A DNA stretch of 64,000 bases from Bacillus infantis NRRL B-14911 (lineage in GTDB: Bacteria; Bacillota; Bacilli; Bacillales; Cytobacillaceae): the NCBI RefSeq assembly GCF_000473245.1, contig NC_022524.1, forward strand, positions 4,379,501 to 4,443,500, given 5' to 3'. Within the stretch, counting starts at the first letter, position 1. The number at the start of each line of letters is the position of its first letter. Made by a program: the position numbers and the translations under genes. The notes beneath the pieces are model-generated. The model was not told the DNA's origin. It saw only the letters and a list, made by a program, of their open reading frames with translations, and made no database searches. Below are positions 34,668 to 43,600 of this stretch, one piece after another.

Positions 34668-34719
34668 AAACTAAAAAAGCATCAGTTCCCGGGACCAGGA
34701 GCTGATGCTTTTTTAGTTT
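34668..34719 (-). terminator. Rho-independent terminator of the SLH lactocepin-like protease gene
   Basis: A perfect 18-base arm pair (34668-34685 with 34702-34719; core GCATCAG/CTGATGC flanked by A and T runs) works in either direction. Confidence 0.9.
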
Positions 34720-34758
34720 ACGTTTTCATTTCAATTCGATTTCAAAGATTTTGCGTTA

Positions 34759-37700
34759 TTAGATCTCATCCAGCAGGGAAAGCTGCCTGTACAGCATAAC
34801 TGCAGCTTCCGCCCTTGTTGTGTCCGCTTTCGGAGCAAAGGTTCCGCCGGCTTTTCCTTTTACAATGCCAAGGGCCGCTGCCTGGGATACTGCTTCCCGC
34901 AGACCAGGACTCACTGTACTTTGATCCTTGAATTTCTTTTCGGAGGATACGCCGTCCAAAAGATCTTCATTCAGGTAGCGGATGGACCTAACGATCATGG
35001 CGGCCATCTGCTCACGCGTTATTTCCTCTCCCGGATTATACTTTCCTTTCAAATCGCCCTGTACAATGCCTGCACGGCTCGCAGCCTCAATATGGAGCAC
35101 ACTCCATGATTGCTTGGCCGTAACATCGGGGAAGACACCCCTGTAGGATTCTGTCGGTATATTTAAGGCTCTTACAAGCAATACGGCAAACTCTGCTCTT
35201 GTCAGCTTATCGCCGGGAGCAAATCTGTCTGCCGTCTTCCCTCCTGTAATGGAGCGGGAAGCCAGCACCTCGATTTCATCCTTTGCCCAATGCGTCTTGA
35301 TATCGTTGAATGTTTTGCTGTTTTCTAATACTGCATACTTGGAGAAGTGATTCACCGAAAATGTTACTGAATCCCCTTCAGCCTTGCCGCCTGTGTATTC
35401 CCATTTGTTCTGCTGTTCATTCAGGTAATAAGCGGCAGCCTTCCGCTTGTCATTCAATTCGGCCCCTTTGATTGAAAGGCTTACTGACACCGGCTCGCTG
35501 AAGCCTGTCAGATAGCGTTCCTTGCCATCTTTAGTGTAGATGATCTTTAAATCATACACATCCGAAATTCTCCGCTGTCCTTTTTCTGCTGCTGGAAGCT
35601 CGGATTTTTTCGGCTGAAGCTCTGAAACACTGAACTTGATCTCTCCTGATGAAAGTCCTGCTGCCTCTTTTAGAACCTTGGCCGGAATGGTGATGCTGGC
35701 ATTACCTGTAGCCACTGTAAGAGACTTGTTTTTGTCTGCTATCTTCTTAATCGTTTCAGGCTTTACAACTGCCTGGAAGGAAGAAGCGTCCTTCTGTGAA
35801 GATGAGAGATCAATAGTAACAGATGATTTAAGAGGATCATTGATAGCGGCAAGAATTTTACCTTCATCAACTGTCAGGGTTGCCGTGCTTCCTTCAAGCT
35901 TTAAGTCGCCCTGGCTGTCTCCAGCAGGAGGTGCCGGCGGTGTTCCGCCCCCGCCTCCAGGGCTGCCTGGATTACCAGGGTCTGGATCTCCTGGATCACC
36001 CGGGTCGCCTGGGTCCTCACTGTCTTCTTCAGCCTCGAACTCTTTTTCTACTGCGTTTCCTGCATAGTCAAAGGCAGCTACAATGATTTCCTGGCCTGCT
36101 TCCAGGCTGTCAGGAAGGATGTACTCTACTGCATCGCCCGGCAGTCCGGGGGTTTCTTCTGTTGTGAAAAGCGTTTCTCCATCAATGAAAATATCAATAT
36201 AGGCAATGCCGCTTCCTTCCGCGTCATCTTCTGCCTTGAATGTTAATTTCTGTCCGCTGTAGCTCGCTTCTAATTGCGGTTTTGTATTATCAATCTTGAC
36301 CGGAATTTTGAAGCTTTGGAAGTCTGCTCCCTGATAATCAATTTTTGCCTTGATTTCGTAGAAATAGTCTCCCTCAGCGATTTTGTTATTTACTTTTCCA
36401 TCCCAGCTTCTTGCAGGGTCAAGAGAGTAAAGCGGACTGCTGCCGCTATCATAATAATTTTTCGTAATATTATTTTCTGTTCTCAATTTCCTCAGCAGCT
36501 TACCTTCATCATCCAGAATATTGAATTCTGCTGTTTTGGCATTTCTCAGGAAAGATAAAACAGGGATTGCCTGTTCCTGTATTCCGTCTGAATTGGGAGA
36601 AATGGCAATGGACTCAGGGAGGGTTGCCTTTGTGAATGCATTATAGCCAAGATAGCCATACTCCCCATCCATCACGGTTACCATTCCTGCCATTTTATAA
36701 AAACTATCTGCCTCCCATACAAATCCGTCCAGGATCGGAGGGGCATTCCAGTCTCCCTTAAAGCCTGTATAAGGGACAGTCAGCGGAGGATTTTGATCTT
36801 CCGTATCTGTAAAAGTTACAAATCCTTCAGCAAAATACCCGTTTGCGAAAATTTCTTCCGGTGAAACTGTGCTTGTTCCGTCCTCACTCAGCACTTTAGC
36901 TTCTGAAAGGTCGATGTCCACTTTGATTTCTGCGGATGAATTTGCCGGCACCGTGATCACTGGTGCCTCCTCTCCATTGATGGCCACTTTTGCCCCCTGG
37001 AGTTCCTGTGCTTCCAGCTGGCCTGGCTGTACACCCAGATAGCCTTCTTCAGCCAGATCTGTCTGGGCATTGACATTAACCTGGTATACGGCCGCAGCAT
37101 CTGAGTAGTTAGTGGCTTTAAGCGTAAAGGAAATAGAATCAGCTGAAATTTCCTTCAAAGCCACTTTTGCCTCGTTTGTCGCTGATTCTGTTACAACAAC
37201 AGGAGTGTGCAAGGCTGCATTCAGCTGCATCATGCCTGCTCCCTGGCGGCGCGGCGAATAGAAATTATTCTGGGCAAGCTTGCTCTGCGCTGGGCCTTGA
37301 TCCACAATCGGCTTTGCCGTATTCATAAGAAGGTTCTTGGCGAAAGCTGCCCGCTCATAGCCAGCCAGGCTGAATTCCTTGTCCACTCTCTCGAGGATAA
37401 GGGCTGAGCCGCCGGCAACATGAGGCGCTGCCATGGATGTACCACTCATCATCCCGTATTGATTATTATTCAATGTAGAGTAGATCTGTCCGCCGGGAGC
37501 TGTGATTTCCGGTTTGAAATCAAGATTAGGCGTAAGCCCCCATGAAGAGAAATCACTCATTTTCCCGGATTCCGGGTTTGCTACCTTGGCACTTTCCCCA
37601 TTAAAGGAAACTTTCACTTCCTCACCGCTATCAAGGGCTGTTTTCAGCATTTCCCCATCCTGCATCTGCATCTCTATCTGAGGGATTACAACCGCACTGT

Positions 37701-39159
37701 CAGTGGCCATTCCAATCATTCCATCGGTATGATTGTAGATAATGACTCCGACTGCTCCAGCTGCCTGTGCGTTCAGGGCCTTATCTACAAAGCTGATTTC
37801 TCCGCGCTGGATCAGTGCGAATTTCCCTTCAAGATCAGCAGCCCGGGTTTCTTCCGGCTTGCCGAGTCCTGCATCGACCACTGAAAACTCTTCTTTATCC
37901 AATGCACTTGGATGGACGCTTCCTGCCGACAAAAACGGAAGCAGGCTTTCTTTTTCCCCGATTGAAACAGAAGCAGCTTCAAGATCCATAAAAGAGTTCT
38001 CTGAAGAAGCAACCTGAAGGGAATCATAAGATACTCCCGGAGCTCCGGAAACACCGATATCAGGATTTGAAGCATAAGGATTGTTTTCAAACCCGTAGCC
38101 AAAATGGGCAGAGTTGCCGCCTGAAATAGCCACAAGGACACCGCTGTCTACTGCCCTTTTCACAGCCATCTGCTCTGGGTCATCAGCAGAAACAAATCCT
38201 GCCGTTGAGCCAAGGCTCAGATTAAGGACATCGGCCCCCAGCTTGATGGCATCATCCATAGCTCTTATATAGATATCTCCGTAAGTTGACTGAAATTCAG
38301 GGTCATTTCCGAACACCTTCAAGGCCAAAAGCTGGGCCTCAGGCGCGACTCCCTTAATTCCGCCATTCTCCTCATCCCCATTTGCCCCTACTGTACCTGC
38401 CACATGCATTCCGTGCATGCTCGCATCAGGTCCAAGATCAAGGATGGTATCGTTATCATCCATATAGTTATAGCCATACGGGACTTTATCTGTATAAAAC
38501 TTGCCCGGAAGCTGATTGGCAGAGATAAGGCTGTCTGTATCAGCCTGTGATAATTCTGCTGTGGAGCTGTCCGTCAGCACCATATCTTTATGATCCGGGT
38601 CAATGCCGGTATCAATGACGCCGACAATCATGCCTTCACCTTTGACTCCGTATTCCCTCCATGCTTCCTGAGCCTGGATAAATTCCTTGCTGTAAAGCAT
38701 CTCCGGCTTTTCTTCCGGGCGTTCATATTCATTGACGATATGTACTTTCGCCACATTCTTTAATTTTCCGATGGCTTCCATGTCGCCATATTTCACTTCG
38801 GCGCTGAAGCCGTTGACAATCGTTGTAAAGCTGTTGAGATATTTGATTGCGACTTTTTTGGATTTGATTTCATTTTTAACCGCGCTTTGTGCAGTCACCG
38901 CATCTTTTTGAAGCTTATTTTTAACAGTTGGTGCTAAATCACCGAATTTCACGCCGCTTCTGCGCGCGTATTCTATCGCTGGTTCATCATCAAGCTCGAC
39001 CAGTACACGGACCTTATCATCCGGCTTATATTGCTTGTCCAGCATCAATTTCTGCTGAACCGTTTTAGCTGAAGCCTTTGCAGGAGCAGCCGCTCCCATC
39101 GCCCCGGTTGCAAAAAGAAGGAGCATGATCATCAAAATAGAAAAGCTTTTCTTTATCAC
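34759..39159 (-). CDS. Lactocepin-like cell-envelope protease (S8) with C-terminal SLH domains
   Basis: 1466 residues. Signal peptide about 1-30; I9-type propeptide (about 45-145); catalytic domain split by a PA domain. Asp lies in MIVGVIDTGIDPDHKDM, His in MHGMHVAGTVGANG (HGMH as in lactocepin and C5a peptidase rather than HGTH), and Ser in MSGTSMAAPHVAGG. The PA insert (about 375-500) has GAVGVIIYNHTDG. Fn3-like and further beta domains follow (about 640-1020), then an Asp/Gly/Pro-rich hinge with repeated GDPGDP (about 1030-1065), a beta domain and three SLH repeats (about 1285-1460). A large surface proteinase, tethered by SLH where lactic acid bacteria use LPXTG. Close paralogue of the gene at 54.1 kb. 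Confidence 0.9.
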   Translation of the reverse strand: MIKKSFSILMIMLLLFATGAMGAAAPAKASAKTVQQKLMLDKQYKPDDKVRVLVELDDEPAIEYARRSGVKFGDLAPTVKNKLQKDAVTAQSAVKNEIKSKKVAIKYLNSFTTIVNGFSAEVKYGDMEAIGKLKNVAKVHIVNEYERPEEKPEMLYSKEFIQAQEAWREYGVKGEGMIVGVIDTGIDPDHKDMVLTDSSTAELSQADTDSLISANQLPGKFYTDKVPYGYNYMDDNDTILDLGPDASMHGMHVAGTVGANGDEENGGIKGVAPEAQLLALKVFGNDPEFQSTYGDIYIRAMDDAIKLGADVLNLSLGSTAGFVSADDPEQMAVKRAVDSGVLVAISGGNSAHFGYGFENNPYASNPDIGVSGAPGVSYDSLQVASSENSFMDLEAASVSIGEKESLLPFLSAGSVHPSALDKEEFSVVDAGLGKPEETRAADLEGKFALIQRGEISFVDKALNAQAAGAVGVIIYNHTDGMIGMATDSAVVIPQIEMQMQDGEMLKTALDSGEEVKVSFNGESAKVANPESGKMSDFSSWGLTPNLDFKPEITAPGGQIYSTLNNNQYGMMSGTSMAAPHVAGGSALILERVDKEFSLAGYERAAFAKNLLMNTAKPIVDQGPAQSKLAQNNFYSPRRQGAGMMQLNAALHTPVVVTESATNEAKVALKEISADSISFTLKATNYSDAAAVYQVNVNAQTDLAEEGYLGVQPGQLEAQELQGAKVAINGEEAPVITVPANSSAEIKVDIDLSEAKVLSEDGTSTVSPEEIFANGYFAEGFVTFTDTEDQNPPLTVPYTGFKGDWNAPPILDGFVWEADSFYKMAGMVTVMDGEYGYLGYNAFTKATLPESIAISPNSDGIQEQAIPVLSFLRNAKTAEFNILDDEGKLLRKLRTENNITKNYYDSGSSPLYSLDPARSWDGKVNNKIAEGDYFYEIKAKIDYQGADFQSFKIPVKIDNTKPQLEASYSGQKLTFKAEDDAEGSGIAYIDIFIDGETLFTTEETPGLPGDAVEYILPDSLEAGQEIIVAAFDYAGNAVEKEFEAEEDSEDPGDPGDPGDPDPGNPGSPGGGGGTPPAPPAGDSQGDLKLEGSTATLTVDEGKILAAINDPLKSSVTIDLSSSQKDASSFQAVVKPETIKKIADKNKSLTVATGNASITIPAKVLKEAAGLSSGEIKFSVSELQPKKSELPAAEKGQRRISDVYDLKIIYTKDGKERYLTGFSEPVSVSLSIKGAELNDKRKAAAYYLNEQQNKWEYTGGKAEGDSVTFSVNHFSKYAVLENSKTFNDIKTHWAKDEIEVLASRSITGGKTADRFAPGDKLTRAEFAVLLVRALNIPTESYRGVFPDVTAKQSWSVLHIEAASRAGIVQGDLKGKYNPGEEITREQMAAMIVRSIRYLNEDLLDGVSSEKKFKDQSTVSPGLREAVSQAAALGIVKGKAGGTFAPKADTTRAEAAVMLYRQLSLLDEI

Positions 39160-39390
39160 TGTCTTCCCCCCATGTTCTTTTACTATTTTTCCAGACTAAT
39201 ATCCCTTCTTTATTTGTCAGAATAGTAGATTATTGTTAATGTACCAATATTTTAAAGAAATGTAAATGTTAGCATAGGGGTCGAAAGTACTGTTTGATGG
39301 TGAGTGAGGTATTGTTTATTCAGGAATTTTTTCATAGAAGGGGGCTCACTGCAGAGAGGTGGGAGAGAGGAGAAAGTGCCGGTCAAAAGG

Positions 39391-39415
39391 AAAAAGCGAC
39401 AGGCAGAAGCCTGTC
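39391..39415 (-). terminator. Rho-independent terminator after the signal-peptide gene
   Basis: GACAGGC (39398-39404) and GCCTGTC (39409-39415) pair around AGAA. TTTTT follows on the minus strand. It lies 14 bases past the stop of the 43-residue gene, so regulator and peptide form one transcription unit. Confidence 0.75.
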
Positions 39416-39428
39416 ACTCTGTTTTAAA

Positions 39429-39560
39429 TTAATGCTGTGGTGGAAGGCCTGTTGTTGTTACTCCTCCGCCAGGCGTTACAGATGTATCAACTAATCCTAA
39501 TCCAAACACTCCAGTTACAAGTGCACTTGCAAGAGTAAGGCCAGCAATAAATTTTTTCAT
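39429..39560 (-). CDS. Phr/PapR-like exported signalling peptide precursor (candidate)
   Basis: 43 residues. The start MKKFIAGLTLASALVTGV is a positively charged export signal with a hydrophobic core to about residue 24, followed by a polar tail: DTSVTPGGG, then VTTTGLPPQH. AGGAGG (39570-39575) stands 9 bases before the ATG, an ideal site. It lies 62 bases after an HTH-TPR regulator on the same strand and is closed by a terminator. This size, layout and context are those of RRNPP peptide genes (PapR, NprX, Phr). The mature signal, probably 5-10 residues from the C-terminal tail, cannot be fixed from sequence. No match to a known peptide is claimed. A small secreted protein of other function remains possible. 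Confidence 0.75.
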   Translation of the reverse strand: MKKFIAGLTLASALVTGVFGLGLVDTSVTPGGGVTTTGLPPQH

Positions 39561-39622
39561 ACCGGAATTCCTCCTATCCTTTTTATATTGTAAGCATATT
39601 CCTGTTGTTACATATTATGTTA

Positions 39623-40501
39623 TCATTTTTTTAATAACAATGCCATTTCATTATTAACCAAATCTATGAATTTTTCATTTCGCTGTATGGAGAAGACCGT
39701 TTTTGAGCTTTCGATAAACTCAATCCCTTTATCTTCTTCCCCAATTTTGAAGTAATTTTCTCCGCTTTGATAATTGAGTTCACCCAGCAGATACATGGTC
39801 TCCGATTCAATGCACATATCAATGCCCCTGTTGCTGTAGACAAGTGATTCATGATATTTGCCCATCTCCGACAGTGTCTGAGACAATCCGTAAAGTACAC
39901 GAATTTTGATTTGGCTGTTTTTAATAAAAGGCAGGCTCTCAAGGCGGCCGTAGGCTTTATAATATGTTTCATACGCTTCGTGAAAGCGCTGTTCCTCGTA
40001 ATAAATAACGCCGATGCTGTTCAGGATTTCAATTTCCCTTTCTGTCCAGACATTGGTGTCCACCTTCGTAAGGTCGATGGCCTCCCATAATACATCAATC
40101 GCTTGCTGCACATTCCCAGAATTATAATAAATGGAAATACCTTCATGCCATTTTAAAAATTGAAGATGAAAAGGCGTTTGAAACAGGGGATTGTTCATCT
40201 CCCTTTCTACTATCAGCCCGATGGATTTATACTCCCTGTTCCGGATATACTTTCGGATTATCTGCTGTACGGCTTCTATGTAGGTAGATGAGGTAGATTC
40301 GCTCACATCAAAGAAAATATTGATCTTCAAGCCCATCTTCTCCCCCAGCTTTTCCAGGATGTCCACGGACGGATATGACTTCCCTTCCTCGATTTCTTTT
40401 ACTGCCTGCGGAGGACAAATATTCGCTGCCAGCTCCTCATGCGAAAGATTAGCCGCTTTTCTCAAACGATGCAAAGTTCTGCCGATACTCCCAAGATCCA
40501 T
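39623..40501 (-). CDS. RRNPP-type HTH-TPR transcription regulator (PlcR/NprR-like)
   Basis: 292 residues. An N-terminal XRE helix-turn-helix (about 7-62: IGRTLHRLRKAANLSHEELAANICPPQAVKEIEEGKSYPSVDILEKLGEKMGL in segments) is followed by about 225 residues of helical TPR-like repeats, e.g. ISIYYNSGNVQQAIDVLWEAI, IGVIYYEEQRFHEAYETYYKA, LSQTLSEMGKYHESLVYSNRG and LNYQSGENYFKIGEEDKGIEF. This is the build of PlcR, PlcRa and NprR, which bind a re-imported peptide in the TPR groove. A peptide gene follows directly. GGAGG lies 7 bases before the ATG. Targets are unknown; the surrounding SLH exoenzyme genes are candidates, since PlcR and NprR control secreted hydrolases. Confidence 0.88.
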   Translation of the reverse strand: MDLGSIGRTLHRLRKAANLSHEELAANICPPQAVKEIEEGKSYPSVDILEKLGEKMGLKINIFFDVSESTSSTYIEAVQQIIRKYIRNREYKSIGLIVEREMNNPLFQTPFHLQFLKWHEGISIYYNSGNVQQAIDVLWEAIDLTKVDTNVWTEREIEILNSIGVIYYEEQRFHEAYETYYKAYGRLESLPFIKNSQIKIRVLYGLSQTLSEMGKYHESLVYSNRGIDMCIESETMYLLGELNYQSGENYFKIGEEDKGIEFIESSKTVFSIQRNEKFIDLVNNEMALLLKK

Positions 40502-40580
40502 TTTCGGGCCTCCATTCCAGGAATGTATTTGGTTACTAGATAACTATTCTGTGCTTGTTTTGAAAATCCTTCTTTTTTTG

Positions 40581-40645
40581 GTGACAGGCACCTCCCGGAA
40601 TTTGTCGAATTATATATTTTGTTTTCTTTCGGGAGATGCCTGTTT
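40581..40645. repeat. REP-like imperfect palindrome (copy 1)
   Basis: GTGACAGGCACCTCCCGGAA (40581-40600), followed by TTTGTCGAAT, faces an imperfect inverted arm TTTCGGGAGATGCCTGTTT (40627-40645). The left arm equals copy 2 at 45694. It sits upstream of the RRNPP regulator. Confidence 0.75.
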
Positions 40646-40646
40646 A

Positions 40647-40689
40647 AAGCAGAAGAAGCTCCCTAGGGAGGGAGCTTCTTTCTGCTTTT
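40647..40689 (-). terminator. Rho-independent terminator of the double nucleotidase gene
   Basis: GAAGCTCCC (40655-40663) pairs with GGGAGCTTC (40670-40678), and flanking AAGCAGAA/TTTCTGCTTT extends the stem to the stop codon. Confidence 0.82.
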
Positions 40690-43600
40690 ACATCATGTCA
40701 GAGAAAGTGAGGGCATTTTGGATCATTTTAACGATTTGAGCCCTTGTTGTATTCCCTTTAGGATCAAACTTGCCGTCAAGCTTACCGCTCATTACGCCGG
40801 CTTGAAGAAGAAATTCAATATCTTCCTTGGCAAAGCTGCTGATCTTCTTCTGATCTTTCAAGCTGTCAAGTGACTTGGACTTATCTGCTTTTGAAGCATC
40901 ATAGCTCATGTAATCCATTGCACGCTTGATCATGGCAGCTGCCTGCTCACGGTTAACCGTTTCATTTGGATCGAATTTGCCATCCTGCTTTCCTTTGATA
41001 ATTCCAGCCTCTACTGCAGCCATGATTTCTTCAGCATACTTGCTGCTTTTGCCAATGTCCTTGAAACGTCCATCGTAGTCTGCTTCAGGGGAGAGCCCTA
41101 AACTTCTTGTCAGCAATAACGCCAGCTGAAGTCTGGTTGTAGAAGTATTCGGCTTGAATGTGCCGTCTTCATATCCCTGGACGATATATTTAGAAGCAAG
41201 TGTTTCAATATCTTCTTTGTTCCAAATCTTAGAAATGTCCTTAAAGCTTACAGAGTTTTCAACAACTGTATATATGCCGTTTGTCAGGCTCTTAAAGATT
41301 GCTTCTTCACCCTTGAATTTCGTCGGTACAGCTGAGAAAGTTCCGTCGGCATTCAACTTTACAACTGTTGCATGCTTTGGATCAACCTGTTTGTTGAGTG
41401 TAATCACTCTTTCATTGTATTTAGGAAGTCGGCTGATTTCCTGTACCTTGTCGCCAGCGTTAGCCGAAACATTGAATTCAACTAGTTGAGATACTGGCTT
41501 AAGAGTGTTTTTGCTGATTACACCAGCAGTGTCTGCCGCCTCATTAACAGAGATAGACAGTTTAACATCTTCAGCTTTGGCACCCAGCTGTTTCGCAATG
41601 TCTTCTACTTTAATATCATCTACAGAAAGCTTGTAGTCAGCCTTATCTGCATTCACTTCAATTGTGAATTTCTTATGCTGATTTTTCAGCATTTCAAGAA
41701 TTTCAGCAGAGATTTCTGCTTTTACTTTTTCCTGCCCAACAGCTGCTGGAAGTGTAATCGCAATTGACTTTGCATTTTTATCTGATGCCAGATAGCTCTG
41801 GATTTTCTGCTCATCAAGCTTTGCTACTGCATATGCTTGTCCATTCACAGTTTGCTTTTCAACTGTTACATATGGCAATTCCGGAGTTGACGGTGTACCT
41901 GGATTGCTTGGCGGAGTTGGAGCGGCTACTTTCTGAATCCTTCCTTCCACACCATATGTGAACGGCTTTTCCAACGTCTTTACAAAGTCAACCGTTGCAT
42001 CCAAGTCGATTTGCCCAACTTCAAGGTCTGTCGCAAGTTCTGCAATCCCATATGATAGATTGCCATACATATAGTTATTCATAACAACCGTATATTCTTT
42101 ATTCTTATCAATCGGTGTGCCATCTTCATTAAGAATATCCACTACTTTGCCTTTTTTAGCTGCACTGTCCCAAGAATATGTGTACTTGAAGCCGGCAATG
42201 TGGAAATCAAGGCCTTTTTCAGTGATTTGCTTATTTAATACTGTTTCAAGATCGGCTCCGCTCAGCTTCACTTTGTTCAGAACATTTCCGAAAGGCTGGA
42301 TGGCGAATAGGCTTCCAAAGGTTACTTCTCCTGCCGGCAGGTTCGCACGCACTCCGCCGCCATTCATCAGGGCGAAATCTGCATCCATTGATGCAATCAT
42401 CCCATCAGCAATCAGATTACCCAGTCCGTTATCAGCATATTCACTGTTCACAGATGGATAGCCTTTTGCAAGCTCAGTGGCATTTTCACCGACTACAACA
42501 GCTTTAATCGGCTCTACTTTATCCGCATACTTCTTAAGGATAGCAGCAACATCGGCATCCGGTGTATAGTCGCTTTGCTTAACCTGAACAATCTCAGCTG
42601 CTTTTCCGACAATGTCGCCGGTAGCTGGATCGATTTCGATATCTACATCAGAAAATGCTGTTCCATAAGAATAGGCTTGGACAATCAGCTTGTTGTCTAC
42701 TACTTTATTCACTTTCACGTGGTTGTGAGCCGCAAAGATAATATCAACTGCATCATCTACATTTTCAGCGATAGTTGATGCATCATACAAATCAGCTTTT
42801 TGCTCCTGGAATGTAGGATTATGCGCCAGTACGACAATGGCTTCAACACCTTGCTCCTGAAGCTCTTTTGTATACTTGTTGATTGCTTCTACTTCGTCGG
42901 TAATCTTAAGGTTCTCATTTCCTTTGCGTACAATCATGTCAGGCGTTTCTTGTGTCACAACCCCGATAAATCCAATCTTTTGGCCGCCTACTTCTTTAAC
43001 AGCATATGGCTCAGTAATCAGCTCATCAGTGCTGTCGTCGTAGACATTTGCTGCGACAACAGGAAAGTTCATTCCATCATAGTCTTCTGTGCCATTTGGA
43101 TGCTGGCCTCCATTGATCATCCGCTTCAGTTCATCGATACCTTCATCAAATTCATGATTCCCCAGTGTACCAACGTCAAAGCCCATTGCTTCCATGATTT
43201 CTACTGTCGGCTCATCCTGGAACAGAGCTGATACAAGCGGACTTCCGCCGATCATATCCCCGGCATGTACAAGAAGTGTATTCTGATTATCAGCTTCCCT
43301 TTCCTTCATCGCTGCAGCTGTGAAATCAATTCTTCCAGAAGCTATGCCATCTACCTTAGTAGTAGTGTCCAGCTGTCCGTGAAGGTCGTTTAATCCCAGC
43401 AATTGTACTTTTACATGATCATTTGGCTGTTCAGCAGGTGTACCTTTTAGATCGATATTGAAAATACCGAAGCCTTGATCATTTTTTTCTCCAGTATAAG
43501 AAATGTTTCCATCTTCTTTTAAATAGGCTTCTGCCTTAGGAGAAGTAGTAAAGGTTACCTTTACATCTGCATCTATCGGAGCGATTGACCAGTTATTGTC

